The notes beneath the pieces were generated by a model. The model was not told where the DNA came from. It made no database searches and saw nothing but the letters and a program-made list of their open reading frames with translations. From Anaerofilum sp. An201 (GTDB lineage: Bacteria; Bacillota; Clostridia; Oscillospirales; Ruminococcaceae): a DNA stretch of 64,000 bases. The translations under genes were made by a program, and so were the position numbers. Shown one piece after another: positions 36,556 to 44,881 of this stretch (its first letter is position 1; every line of letters begins with the position of its first letter). Location of the stretch: NCBI RefSeq assembly GCF_002160015.1, contig NZ_NFJT01000001.1, positions 1 to 64,000 of the forward strand. Reading direction: 5' to 3'.

Positions 36556-37956
36556 ATGGCCATCCAGCGCAATATGGACCCGAAAAAATGCCCCATGCCC
36601 AGCCAGGACCCCAACGTCCGCAACAAGAACTTCGACGAGGTGGCGCTGGGCTACACGGCCGAAATGGCCGTGAACGAGGCCAGGCGCTGCCTGCACTGCC
36701 CCAAGAAGCCCTGCCAGAGCGGCTGCCCGGTGGGCATCGACATCCCCGCCTTCATCGCCAAGGTGGCCGAGGAGGACTTCGAGGGCGCGTATAAGGTGCT
36801 GTCCGCCTCCAGCGCGCTGCCCGCCGTCTGCGGCCGCGTCTGCCCGCAGGAGACCCAGTGCGAAGGCAAGTGCGTGCGCGGCGTCAAGGGCGAGAGCGTG
36901 GGCATCGGCCGCCTGGAGCGCTTCGTGGCCGACTGGCACCGCGAGCACTCCGACGAGACCCCGGCCCGCCCCGCGCCCAACGGCCACAAGGTGGCCATCA
37001 TCGGCGCCGGTCCCAGCGGTCTGACCGCCGCCGGCGACCTGGCGAAGCTGGGCTATGCCGTCACCATCTACGAGGCCCTGCATCTGGCGGGCGGCGTGCT
37101 GGTCTACGGCATCCCCGAGTTCCGCCTGCCCAAGGCCATCGTGCAGAAGGAGATCGACGGCCTGAAGGCGATGGGGGTGGACATCGAGACCAACATGGTC
37201 ATCGGCAAGGTGCTGACCATCGACGAGCTGATGGAGGACTACGGCTTCGAGGCCGTCTACATCGCCAGCGGCGCCGGTCTGCCCCGCTTCATGGGCATCC
37301 CCGGCGAGAGCCTGAAGGGCGTGTACTCGGCCAATGAGTACCTCACCCGCATCAACCTGATGAAGGCCTACAAGCCCGGCAGCAAGACCCCCATCATGCA
37401 CAGCCACAAGGTGGCCGTGGTGGGCGGCGGCAACGTGGCGATGGACGCCGCCCGCTGTGCCAAGCGCATGGGCGCCGAGGAAGTGTACATCGTATACCGC
37501 CGCGGCATGGAGGAGCTGCCCGCCCGCAAGGAAGAGGTGGAGCACGCCGAGGAAGAGGGCATCATCTTCAAGACCCTCACCAATCCCGTGGAAGTGCTGG
37601 GCAACGAGGACGGCATGGTCTGCGGCATGAAGTGCGTGGAGATGGAGCTGGGCGAACCGGACGCCTCCGGACGCCGGCGTCCCATCGTGAAGGAGGGCAG
37701 CGAGTTCACCCTGGATGTGGACACCATGATCATGTCGATCGGCACCAGCCCCAACCCGCTGATCCGCTCCACCACCCCCGGCCTGGAGACCAACCGCCAC
37801 GGCTGCATCGTCACCAACGGAGACGACGGCCTGACCAGCCGCGAGGGCGTCTATGCCGGCGGCGACGCGGTGACCGGCGCGGCCACCGTCATCCTGGCCA
37901 TGGGCGCGGGCAAGCACGCCGCCAGGGCCATCGACGAGTACATCCGCAGCAAGTGA
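36556..37956 (+). CDS. nfnB: NADPH-dependent glutamate synthase small-subunit-like protein (NfnB/SudA/GltA type)
   Basis: A 466-residue GltD-like flavoprotein. N-terminal Cys motifs CLHCPKKPCQSGCPVG and CGRVCPQETQCEGKC bind two [4Fe-4S] clusters. The FAD site is AIIGAGPSGLTAAGDLAKLG; the NADPH site is VAVVGGGNVAMDAARCAKRMG. The C-terminal GGDAVTGAATVILAMGAGK is the second FAD-contact region. The ATG at 36556 lies 2 bases after the nfnA stop with GGAGG inside it. Together with nfnA it forms the Nfn-type complex, which would balance NADH/ferredoxin/NADPH for the redox steps encoded upstream. Confidence 0.92.
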   Translation: MAIQRNMDPKKCPMPSQDPNVRNKNFDEVALGYTAEMAVNEARRCLHCPKKPCQSGCPVGIDIPAFIAKVAEEDFEGAYKVLSASSALPAVCGRVCPQETQCEGKCVRGVKGESVGIGRLERFVADWHREHSDETPARPAPNGHKVAIIGAGPSGLTAAGDLAKLGYAVTIYEALHLAGGVLVYGIPEFRLPKAIVQKEIDGLKAMGVDIETNMVIGKVLTIDELMEDYGFEAVYIASGAGLPRFMGIPGESLKGVYSANEYLTRINLMKAYKPGSKTPIMHSHKVAVVGGGNVAMDAARCAKRMGAEEVYIVYRRGMEELPARKEEVEHAEEEGIIFKTLTNPVEVLGNEDGMVCGMKCVEMELGEPDASGRRRPIVKEGSEFTLDVDTMIMSIGTSPNPLIRSTTPGLETNRHGCIVTNGDDGLTSREGVYAGGDAVTGAATVILAMGAGKHAARAIDEYIRSK

Positions 37957-37973
37957 TCCTGCCAAAAACGGCA

Positions 37974-38012
37974 AAGCGCCCCATCGATCTCGGCCGATGG
38001 GGCGCTCGGTTT
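37974..38012 (+). terminator. Terminator after nfnB
   Basis: A perfect 12-bp stem (37974-37985 with 37994-38005) is followed by CGGTTTGTT, a weak U-tract. Confidence 0.75.
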
Positions 38013-38040
38013 GTTGCGGCAGTTTCGGGAGGCCCACCCA

Positions 38041-38199
38041 AAGCCTTCCCCAGCAGGGGAAGGTGCCCCGCCGGGGCGGGGCGGATGAGGTCGAGGCCGC
38101 AAAGAACCACCCGCGCTTTCTCTTGGTGCGGCGAGATGGCAAAGTCTTCCCCTCATCAGCCTCTGCGCGGCAGCTTCCCCCCCAGGGGGAAGCCTTTAG
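38041..38199 (+). repeat. Intergenic hairpin repeat, complete copy 2
   Basis: The left arm (38041-38092, ending GGATGAGGTC) and the diverged inverted right arm (38147-38199, CTTCCCCTCATCAG.. CCCAGGGGGAAGCCTTT) flank a middle that begins GAGGCCGCAAAG. The right arm is approximately the reverse complement of the left. Confidence 0.85.
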
Positions 38200-38230
38200 A
38201 GGGATCCGCCGCCGCTGTGCCCCATGCGCC

Positions 38231-38276
38231 AAACCAAAAAACGCCGGGCCTTTCCCGTTTGGGAAAGGCCCGGCGT
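38231..38276 (-). terminator. Terminator of the dacA-like gene
   Basis: A perfect 16-bp stem (38241-38256 with 38261-38276), loop GTTT. On the minus strand it is followed by TTTTTGGTTT. It lies 12 bases beyond the stop. Confidence 0.92.
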
Positions 38277-38288
38277 GCTCTCGTTGGC

Positions 38289-39656
38289 TCAGTCGCGGCG
38301 TTTGACCTGGCGGCTGTTGCGGTACTTGTAGCTCATGCGGAGGAACACCGCGGCGTACACCGCCAGCGCGATCACCACCAGCACCATCAGCACCTTGAAA
38401 TACAGCGAGCTGAAGAACTCGCCCAGCTTGCTGATGAAATACAGCACCGGATTGCGGCTGACGTTGCTGCCGGCGATCAGGTCCACCGTGCCGATGGCCT
38501 CGCCCGACAAATACAGCGTCACCGTGCCGATCACATCCCCCTGCTTCACCGGGGCGGCCACGCTTTCGGGCAGGTTGTAGGTTTTCTGCAGGATGCTCTG
38601 GTCGCTCTCGTTGGGCAGGATGGTGCGCAGGCCGTCGGCCGGATACAGCTTGAGGGTGTCGGTGTCGGTGGAATATTTCACCGGGATCTCGGTCACAAAG
38701 GCGCCGGTGTCCAGCGCGTTGTCCATCTTGAAGTTCTCATACACCCAGTCCATCAGCAGGCAGGTCTCATACAGGGCCGGGTGCTGCTTCCGGTACCCGT
38801 ACTGCACGGCGTACTGGTCGGCCGAGAGGGGGGTGTGCATCACCACCGAGATAAACTTCATGCCGTCCTGCACCGACCATCCCGCATAGTTCTGCCAGTC
38901 CTCCAGGCTGCCGGTCTTGCCGCCCTGCATATATTCGCGGTAGAAGTGGTCGCCGCGGGACTCGTCGATCATCATGTTGGTGGTGAAGATGGAATACGGG
39001 CTGTTGGGGGTGCTGTATCCCACGCCTGCCGGCATCTCGTATTTGTAGGCCTTGCACACCTCGGCAAACAGATCCTTCTGCGGCATATCGGTGGACATAT
39101 ACCGCACGATCTGGGCCATGTCGTAGGCGGTGGTGACGTTGTTCAGGTCCAGGCCGCAGGGGTCCACAAAGGTGGTGTTCTGGCATCCCAGCTGCTTGGC
39201 GCGGGAGTTCATGATGTAGACGAAGTTGTCCACGCTGCCGTTGCCGATCTTGTAGGCCACGATGTAGGCCGCTTCGTTCGCGCTGGGCAGCATCATCGCA
39301 TACAGCAGTTCGCGCGCGGTCAGCTCGGCGCCGGAGGCGATGTCGGCGGTGCTGCCGCCCTTGCCGTACAGCGCGTCGTACAGCGAGCGGTAGGCGATGA
39401 AGTCCCGGGTGTCCATCTCCTCGGGGCTGGTCTGCTCCAGCAGGATCAGCGTCGTCATCAGCTTGGTCATGCTGGCGGCGGGCATCGGCTCGTGGGCGTT
39501 TTTCTCATACATCACCACGCCGGTCTCCTCGTTCACGATGTAGGCCGACTGGCTCTGGATCTCAAACCCCGGCTGGAACGGCCCGGCCAGCGCCGGCACC
39601 GCAAGCAGGGAAACGGCCGTGACAACGGCCAGCAAACAGGCAAACAGCTTTTTCAT
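38289..39656 (-). CDS. D-alanyl-D-alanine carboxypeptidase (DacA/PBP5-like)
   Basis: A 455-residue serine-type carboxypeptidase. An N-terminal signal peptide ends near VPALAGP. The active-site triad motifs are ASMTKLM (SxxK), SANEA (SxN) and GGKTGS (KTG). A beta-rich C-terminal domain follows, then a membrane helix (VLMVLVVIALAVYAAVF) and a basic tail. It trims the terminal D-Ala of peptidoglycan stem peptides at the outer membrane face. The ATG at 39656 (MKKLF) is preferred over the one two codons upstream because GAGGG is 8 bases away. A TATAAT (39727-39732, minus) is the probable -10. Confidence 0.92.
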   Translation of the reverse strand: MKKLFACLLAVVTAVSLLAVPALAGPFQPGFEIQSQSAYIVNEETGVVMYEKNAHEPMPAASMTKLMTTLILLEQTSPEEMDTRDFIAYRSLYDALYGKGGSTADIASGAELTARELLYAMMLPSANEAAYIVAYKIGNGSVDNFVYIMNSRAKQLGCQNTTFVDPCGLDLNNVTTAYDMAQIVRYMSTDMPQKDLFAEVCKAYKYEMPAGVGYSTPNSPYSIFTTNMMIDESRGDHFYREYMQGGKTGSLEDWQNYAGWSVQDGMKFISVVMHTPLSADQYAVQYGYRKQHPALYETCLLMDWVYENFKMDNALDTGAFVTEIPVKYSTDTDTLKLYPADGLRTILPNESDQSILQKTYNLPESVAAPVKQGDVIGTVTLYLSGEAIGTVDLIAGSNVSRNPVLYFISKLGEFFSSLYFKVLMVLVVIALAVYAAVFLRMSYKYRNSRQVKRRD

Positions 39657-39896
39657 ATCCATATCCCTCTATCGCACCCTCCGGCGGGCCGGAAGGAGAT
39701 CGCTGTGTACAAAGGTTAACGTTTTTATTATAGCAAAGTTTGCGCCGCGGCAAAAGGCCCGAAACGCCTTTTTTTGCGTCATTTTTGTAAACATCGGCCG
39801 CCGGTGTATGGACATTTGGCAGAAAAGGGGATAAGATAATAGGGCAACACCATTGAAACCACGCTGCCGCGGCAGCACAAAAGGAGTTTGGCAACC

Positions 39897-40562
39897 ATGA
39901 TCTATGTCACGGGGGACATCCACGGCGATCTGTCCCGCTTCAAGGAAAAACCGCTCAGCCGCCTGAAGAAGAAGGACACCCTGATCGTCCTGGGCGATTT
40001 CGGCTTTCTGTGGGACGGCAGCCGCGAGGAGCGCCGCGCGCTGGCCTGGCTGGAAAAGCGGCGGTACCAGCTGCTGTTCCTGGAAGGGTGCCACGAAAAC
40101 TTCGATATGCTGGAGCGGTATCCGGTGCAGGACTACTGCGGCGGCAAGGCGCGCCACATCGGCGGCAACGTCTACCAGCTGGTGCGCGGCGGCATTTTTG
40201 AGATCGAGGGCAAGAAGATCCTGTGTGTGGGCGGCGCCGAGAGCCACGACAAGGAGGACCGCGACGAGGGGCTGAACTGGTGGCGCGCCGAGCTGCCCAG
40301 CCCGGAAGAGCTGGAGGCGTCCTGGCAGCGGCTGGAGGACGCGGGGCTGTCGGTGGACTATGTGCTCACCCACGACGCGCCCGCCCGCCTGCTGGAATTC
40401 ACCGGCTGGAAGCTGCAGGAACCCAACTGGCTGCAGCTGTGGCTGGAGAAGGTGCAGACAAAGGTGCAGTTCAAAAAGTGGCTGTTCGGCCGCTATCACA
40501 AAGACCAGACCATCAGCGCCAAGGTGCAGGCGGTGTTCTGCCAGGTGCACACGTTGGAATAA
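39897..40562 (+). CDS. Calcineurin-like metallophosphoesterase
   Basis: A 221-residue protein. Metal-binding motifs are present in order: TGDIHGD, VLGDFGFLWDG, EGCHENFD (GNHE-like), and C-terminal VLTHDAP. This is a compact member of the calcineurin-like phosphoesterase superfamily, of the kind found in phage-like and clostridial genomes. The substrate is unknown (nucleotide or phosphoprotein). The ATG at 39897 is 10 bases after AAGGAG. A TTG at 39888 is in frame but too close to the Shine-Dalgarno sequence. It is monocistronic, with a terminator behind it. Confidence 0.88.
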   Translation: MIYVTGDIHGDLSRFKEKPLSRLKKKDTLIVLGDFGFLWDGSREERRALAWLEKRRYQLLFLEGCHENFDMLERYPVQDYCGGKARHIGGNVYQLVRGGIFEIEGKKILCVGGAESHDKEDRDEGLNWWRAELPSPEELEASWQRLEDAGLSVDYVLTHDAPARLLEFTGWKLQEPNWLQLWLEKVQTKVQFKKWLFGRYHKDQTISAKVQAVFCQVHTLE

Positions 40563-40575
40563 GCGCGCAGACGGT

Positions 40576-40614
40576 GCGCCGGCCGGAGTTTCTGTATCCG
40601 GCCGGCGCTTTTTT
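40576..40614 (+). terminator. Terminator after the metallophosphoesterase
   Basis: A 12-bp stem (40576-40587 with 40597-40608) is followed by TTTTTT. Confidence 0.93.
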
Positions 40615-40727
40615 GTGCGGTTTATGGGACATACAGCCGGGCTTTTCGGGGTGAAAGTCCGTTCTATCGGACAATTGTTTTGCTACAATAGAGCCAGTAA
40701 AACAAATTGCGAAAGGCGGGACGGCAT

Positions 40728-40841
40728 ATGAACTTCGAGATCCGGACGATGGGCGGCCATGTGGAGGTGTACGATCTGGCGGGGAGGTTCCTCTTTTCCG
40801 CCGACACGGTGCGCGAGGCGATGGAGGAGCTGGCCGGCTAA
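40728..40841 (+). CDS. Small protein of 37 residues, unknown function
   Basis: The translation begins MNFEIRTMGGHVEVYDLAG and ends SADTVREAMEELAG, an acidic, compact beta-hairpin-plus-helix pattern. GAAAGGCGGG lies 8 bases before the ATG and TACAAT (40684-40689) about 40 bases before it, after the previous terminator. It is therefore an independent unit. Its TAA overlaps the convergent ftsW-like stop (CTAA, 4 bases). It is too short for routine ORF calling. I recall similar tiny clostridial hypotheticals but cannot name a family. Confidence 0.6.
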   Translation: MNFEIRTMGGHVEVYDLAGRFLFSADTVREAMEELAG

Positions 40842-41980
40842 TATTTCTCCTGCAGCCCCTGCCGCGACACCGACAGCACGATCCCCATCTCGCCCAGCAG
40901 CATCATCAGGCTGGTGCCGCCGGAGGAGAAAAAGGGCAGGCTGATGCCGGTGTTGGGGATGGTGTTGGTGACCACCGCGATGTTCAGCGCGGCCTGCATC
41001 ACCACCTGCACCACGAACCCCACCACCAGCAGCGCCCCGAATTTGTCCTTTGCGCGGGCGGCGATGGTGAGGCCGCGCAGCAAAAGCCCCACAAACAGCA
41101 GAATCACCGCCACCGCGCCGATGAACCCCAGTTCCTCGCAGACGATGGAGAAGATGAAATCGTTCTGCGGTTCGGGCACATACATGTGCTTCTGGCGCGA
41201 GTTGCCCAACCCCAGCCCGGTGGCCCCGCCCGACCCGATGGCGTAGAGGCTCTGGATGGTCTGGTGGCCTTTTCCCAGCGGGTCGGCAAAGGGGTCCAGC
41301 CAGCTTTCCAGACGGCTGGCGGCGTAGGGCACGAGGTCGGGCACGAACAGCAGCGCCGCCGCGATGGCGCCCACGCCGCCGCCGATGGCCAGACCGAACC
41401 ACCGCAGTCCGGTGCCGCCCACGAACATCAGCACCGCGCCGATGCCCAGAATCAGCAGCGTGCCGGACAGGTGCGGCTCCAGCAGCATCAGCCCGGCGAT
41501 GGGGCCGAGGATGAGCAGAAAGGGCAGCACGCCGCCGCGGAAGCTCTGCATGCCGGTCTGGTTCAGCGCGATGATGTGCCCGAACAGCACCACCACCGTG
41601 AACTTGGCGATCTCGCTGGGCTGCAGAGTGCCCACCGGGGTGACGATCCACCGGCGGCAGCCGTTGTATTCCGGCATCACCAGCACCAGCGCCAGCAGCG
41701 CCAGCGAAAGGCCCAGCAGCGGCCAGGCAAAGCGGTGCCAGATGTGGTAGTCCACCCGGCTGGCCAGCCACATGGCGGTGATGCCGGCGATGGCAAAGAC
41801 GATCTGGGGACGGATATAGAGATAGGGGTCGTCGAAGCGGTACTGCGCCACCGCACAGCTGGCGCTGAACAGCATCACCAGCCCAAAAGCCACCAGCGTC
41901 AGCACCAGAATGGCAAACGACCAGTCGGCCATCGGCTGCCTGCGCAGGATGGCCGGGCGTTCGTGTTTTGGTTTCGACAT
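40838..41980 (-). CDS. FtsW/RodA/SpoVE-family peptidoglycan glycosyltransferase
   Basis: A 380-residue SEDS protein with about ten helices. Characteristic stretches are GTLQPSEIAKF, LVMPEYNGCRRWI, GLGNSRQKHMYVPEPQNDF and GISLPFFSSGGTS. The ATG at 41980 (MSKPKHE) is chosen because AAGGAG precedes it. The upstream in-frame extension runs into the repeat element and is rejected. SEDS proteins polymerise lipid II with a partner class B PBP, here plausibly the gene upstream on the same strand. Whether it serves division, elongation or sporulation cannot be told; FtsW or SpoVE is likeliest. Confidence 0.92.
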   Translation of the reverse strand: MSKPKHERPAILRRQPMADWSFAILVLTLVAFGLVMLFSASCAVAQYRFDDPYLYIRPQIVFAIAGITAMWLASRVDYHIWHRFAWPLLGLSLALLALVLVMPEYNGCRRWIVTPVGTLQPSEIAKFTVVVLFGHIIALNQTGMQSFRGGVLPFLLILGPIAGLMLLEPHLSGTLLILGIGAVLMFVGGTGLRWFGLAIGGGVGAIAAALLFVPDLVPYAASRLESWLDPFADPLGKGHQTIQSLYAIGSGGATGLGLGNSRQKHMYVPEPQNDFIFSIVCEELGFIGAVAVILLFVGLLLRGLTIAARAKDKFGALLVVGFVVQVVMQAALNIAVVTNTIPNTGISLPFFSSGGTSLMMLLGEMGIVLSVSRQGLQEKY

Positions 41981-42029
41981 GCACAGCGCTCCTTTCGGCG
42001 GAATGGGTCGGTATCCAGTGTGGGCAGCG

Positions 42030-42179
42030 GGCGGGGGGAATATGCCCCCGCAGCGGGGCGGATGAGGTCGAGGCTGCAAAGTATCGTCTGTGCTTTCCCC
42101 CCGGCGCGGCGGGATGGCCAAGCCTTCCCCTCATCAGTCCCCCTGCGGGGGACAGCTTCCCCCCAGGGGGAAGCCTTTT
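42030..42179 (+). repeat. Intergenic hairpin repeat, copy 3 (between PBP and ftsW-like genes)
   Basis: A degenerate left arm (GCCCCCGCAGCGGGGCGGATGAGGTCGAGG, 42044-42072) is followed by the middle and a complete right arm (42122-42179, CCTCATCAGTCCCC.. CCCCAGGGGGAAGCC). It lies between two genes transcribed in the same direction and would be part of their mRNA. Confidence 0.82.
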
Positions 42180-42190
42180 GAAGCGCCCGC

Positions 42191-44416
42191 TCAGTCCTCC
42201 GGGATCGTGGTGTCGTAGAATTCCACCGTCACCGTGCTGCCCAGGGGCAGGCGCGTCCCGGCGGCGGCGTCCTGCCACACCGCCTGCACATTGTCCGCCA
42301 GCGCTGCGCCCTCCGCGCGCAGGTTCAGCCCCGCCTGACGCAGCAGCAGGGCGGTCTGTTCGGGGTCTGCGCCGTCCAGCGACGGCACCACCGTCGTCTC
42401 CTCAGCGGCGTTTTCGGTGTACAGCACCACCGTGCTGCCCCGCGGCAGCACCGTCCCGGCGGCGGGATACTGGCTTGTCACCGTGCCGCTGCCGCCCCGC
42501 GTGCTGCTGCCGAGACCCGCTTCCGCCAGCCGTGCCGACGCATATTCGTTGGTCTGGCCCACGAGATCGGGCACGGTGGTGTCGATGTTTTTCCGCTCGG
42601 CCTCGGTGTAGACCGGCTGCACCTCCAGATATTCCAGCGTGTCCCGCAGCACCTGCCCCACCACCGGCGCGGCCAGCGTGCCGCCCGCCGTGGTGAAGGT
42701 GTGCGGTTCGTCCAGGAGCACCAACACCGCGATTTGGGGATCGTCGGCCGGCGCGATGCCCACAAAACTGGCGATCCGGGCGGTGGAGTCCTCCGAGTCC
42801 AGCTTCTGGCTGGTGCCGGATTTTCCGCCCACCCTCATCCCGGCCACATAGGCGTTTTTGCCCGGCCCGGAATCCACCGTGTATTTCATCATCTCCCGCA
42901 TCCGTGCCGAGGTCTCGGCGCTGATGACCTGCCGCTTCACCTGCGGCTCGATGCGCTGGCTGATGGCGCCGTTCTCGTCCAGCACCGCGCTCACCAGATA
43001 CGGCTGCATCAGCTTCCCGCCGTTCACCACCGCCGAGACGGCGGTGATCATCTGCAGGGGCGTGATCTTGCTGCTCTGGCCGAAGCTGCAGCTGGCCAGC
43101 TCCACCGGGCCCATCCGGTCGGCGGTGTAGTGCTCGCTCTTTTTGGGCTCGGCGGGCAGGTCCACGCCGGTGGCCTCGGCCAGCCCGAACGCCTGGAAAT
43201 ACTGGTAGAACCGGTCGGCTCCCAGCGCCGCGCCGATCTGGATGAAGCTGGGATTGCAGGAGTGCATCAGCGCGTCGGCGATGTTCTGCGCGCCGTGCAC
43301 CCGTCCGTTGGCGCACCGGAACCGCGTTCCCGCCACATTGATCGACCCGCGGCAGACAAAGGTGCTGCCGGGGGTGACCGCGCCGCTGTCCAGCGCTGCC
43401 GAGGCGGTGATGAGCTTGAACACCGACCCCGGCTCGTACAGGTCGCTCACCGCCTTGTTGCGCCACTGGGCCTGCTGGGCCTGCTGCAGGGCGGCCGCGC
43501 GCTCCTCTCCCTGCATCGCGTCGATCTGGGCGCGCAGGGCCTCGTCGGTGATGGTGCGGGGGGAGTTGGGGTCGTAGTCGGGCTTGGTGCTCATCGCCAG
43601 CACCGCCCCGGTGTTCACGTCCATCACGATGCCCACCGCGCGCGCACCCACGTTGTACTCCTCCACCGCGCGCGACAGGTGGTTTTCCAGATAGTGCTGG
43701 ATGGCGGTGTCCACCGTCAGTATAAGGCTGCTGCCGGAGGTGGGGGTGCGCAGCGTTTCGTAGAGGTCGGGCATGGGGTAGCCCCAGGCGTTCTTGGCCG
43801 ACAGAAGGCTGCCGTTCTCGCCCTTCAGCAGATCGTTGTATTCCAGCTCCAGCCCGGCCACGCCGTCGCCGTCCACGTTCACAAACCCCAGGATGCTGCC
43901 GCCCATATCCCCCTCGGGATACACCCGCTTGGTGTCCTCCAGCACGAGGATGCCCTCCACCCCGTTTTCGGCGCACCACAGGTTCACGGCGTCGGCCTTG
44001 GCGCGGTCCACCGCGCGCGCGATGAGCTTGTCGTTGCTCTTGCGGTCGTCCAGCTTTTCGCGCACCGACGCTTCGTCCAGTTCCAGGATGTCGGCCAGTG
44101 CGGCGGCGGTGGCGGCCACCTTGTCGTCCGCGATCTCGCGCGGGGAGGCGCGGATGGTCCAGGCGCTCACCGACACCGCCAGCGGGTTCATGTTCGCGTC
44201 GTAGATGCCGCCGCGCGGGGCGTTCACCGTGATGCCGCGCAGCTGCTGGCCGGCGGCGTGCCGGGTGTAGAAGTCGCTGTCGATGAACTGGATATAGAAC
44301 AGCCGCGCCGTCAGCGTGCCGAAGCACACCAGTCCGAACACGCCGCCCACCACCGCGATGCGCCGCCGGATCTTGCGGCCCACCGCCGCCCCCAGATCGC
44401 TCAGCATGTTTTGCAT
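42191..44416 (-). CDS. Class B penicillin-binding protein with C-terminal PASTA domains (FtsI/SpoVD-like)
   Basis: A 741-residue transpeptidase. A short cytoplasmic tail and a membrane helix (VVGGVFGLVCFGTL) open it, followed by the dimerisation domain with RGGIYDANMNPLAVS. The transpeptidase motifs are EPGSVFKL (SxxK), a Ser-rich SSK in GQSSKIT and GGKSGTSQK (KSG). Two PASTA repeats end the protein (VPDLVGQTNEYASARL.., VPSLDGADPEQTAL..). It cross-links peptidoglycan with a SEDS partner. The start is uncertain: AAGGAG lies 3 bases before the ATG at 44416 and 12 before an alternative ATG at 44407. Confidence 0.93.
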   Translation of the reverse strand: MQNMLSDLGAAVGRKIRRRIAVVGGVFGLVCFGTLTARLFYIQFIDSDFYTRHAAGQQLRGITVNAPRGGIYDANMNPLAVSVSAWTIRASPREIADDKVAATAAALADILELDEASVREKLDDRKSNDKLIARAVDRAKADAVNLWCAENGVEGILVLEDTKRVYPEGDMGGSILGFVNVDGDGVAGLELEYNDLLKGENGSLLSAKNAWGYPMPDLYETLRTPTSGSSLILTVDTAIQHYLENHLSRAVEEYNVGARAVGIVMDVNTGAVLAMSTKPDYDPNSPRTITDEALRAQIDAMQGEERAAALQQAQQAQWRNKAVSDLYEPGSVFKLITASAALDSGAVTPGSTFVCRGSINVAGTRFRCANGRVHGAQNIADALMHSCNPSFIQIGAALGADRFYQYFQAFGLAEATGVDLPAEPKKSEHYTADRMGPVELASCSFGQSSKITPLQMITAVSAVVNGGKLMQPYLVSAVLDENGAISQRIEPQVKRQVISAETSARMREMMKYTVDSGPGKNAYVAGMRVGGKSGTSQKLDSEDSTARIASFVGIAPADDPQIAVLVLLDEPHTFTTAGGTLAAPVVGQVLRDTLEYLEVQPVYTEAERKNIDTTVPDLVGQTNEYASARLAEAGLGSSTRGGSGTVTSQYPAAGTVLPRGSTVVLYTENAAEETTVVPSLDGADPEQTALLLRQAGLNLRAEGAALADNVQAVWQDAAAGTRLPLGSTVTVEFYDTTIPED

Positions 44417-44600
44417 CCGCTCCTTTCGCGCTTCTTGTTCCCCAAAGGATATGCCGCCGCAGCGCAAAAAAAGAACGCCCGCCTGCCGAAATAGCAAGTG
44501 AGCGCGGATACCCTATAAAGCTCATGTTCAAAAATAGCGCAGAATAAAAAATTTTGTCGGGATTCACGGGCGTGTACCGGGAATTCCGACACCTTGACAG

Positions 44601-44650
44601 AAAAAGCACCTGATTTTGTGTGCGAAGTGCGCAAAATCAGGTGCTTTTTT
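44601..44650. terminator. Bidirectional terminator in a 465-base gene-free gap
   Basis: AAAAAGCACCTGATTTTG (44601-44618) pairs with CAAAATCAGGTGCTTTTTT (44632-44650). It lies between the PBP start and the amidotransferase end. It can end the minus-strand amidotransferase transcript. On the plus strand no gene precedes it, though a TTGACA lies at 44594. Confidence 0.88.
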
Positions 44651-44762
44651 GCCGGAAAAGGGTAGGACGGTCGCGCAAGCGATGAACAGACCCGTGGGCT
44701 GTTCAAGGCGCGGGCCGGTTTGCGGAGCAAATTCCGTTTTTCGTTATGAAACGGAAAGGCCC

Positions 44763-44866
44763 TTGGGGGAAACCAATAAGCATCCCGCGCGCTTTGCGCG
44801 TGTGGTGCGTTTGGTGTCCCCCAGAAGGCGACAGCCTTCGCCCGCCTGCCGGGCGGCAGACGGGCG
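44763..44866. repeat. Cluster of three palindromes in the PBP/amidotransferase gap
   Basis: One long imperfect hairpin has outer arms TGGGGGA (44764-44770) and TCCCCCA (44817-44823), inner CGCGC/GCGCG. Next come GAAGGC-GACA-GCCTTC (44824-44839) and a third palindrome from about 44842 (CCCGCCTGCC with GGCAGACGGG). No T-tract follows. Otherwise the 44417-44881 gap shows nothing coding. Confidence 0.65.
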
Positions 44867-44881
44867 GAGAGACGGCGGGGA

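Noticed and set aside
37997-38305. Short open frames through the repeat at 38.1 kb
   Set aside because: The frames consist of the repeat element itself, with no ribosome site and no conserved product.
40838-42121. Extended start of the ftsW-like gene at 42121
   Set aside because: The extra 47 codons run into repeat DNA. The ATG at 41980 has a proper Shine-Dalgarno and matches the family start.
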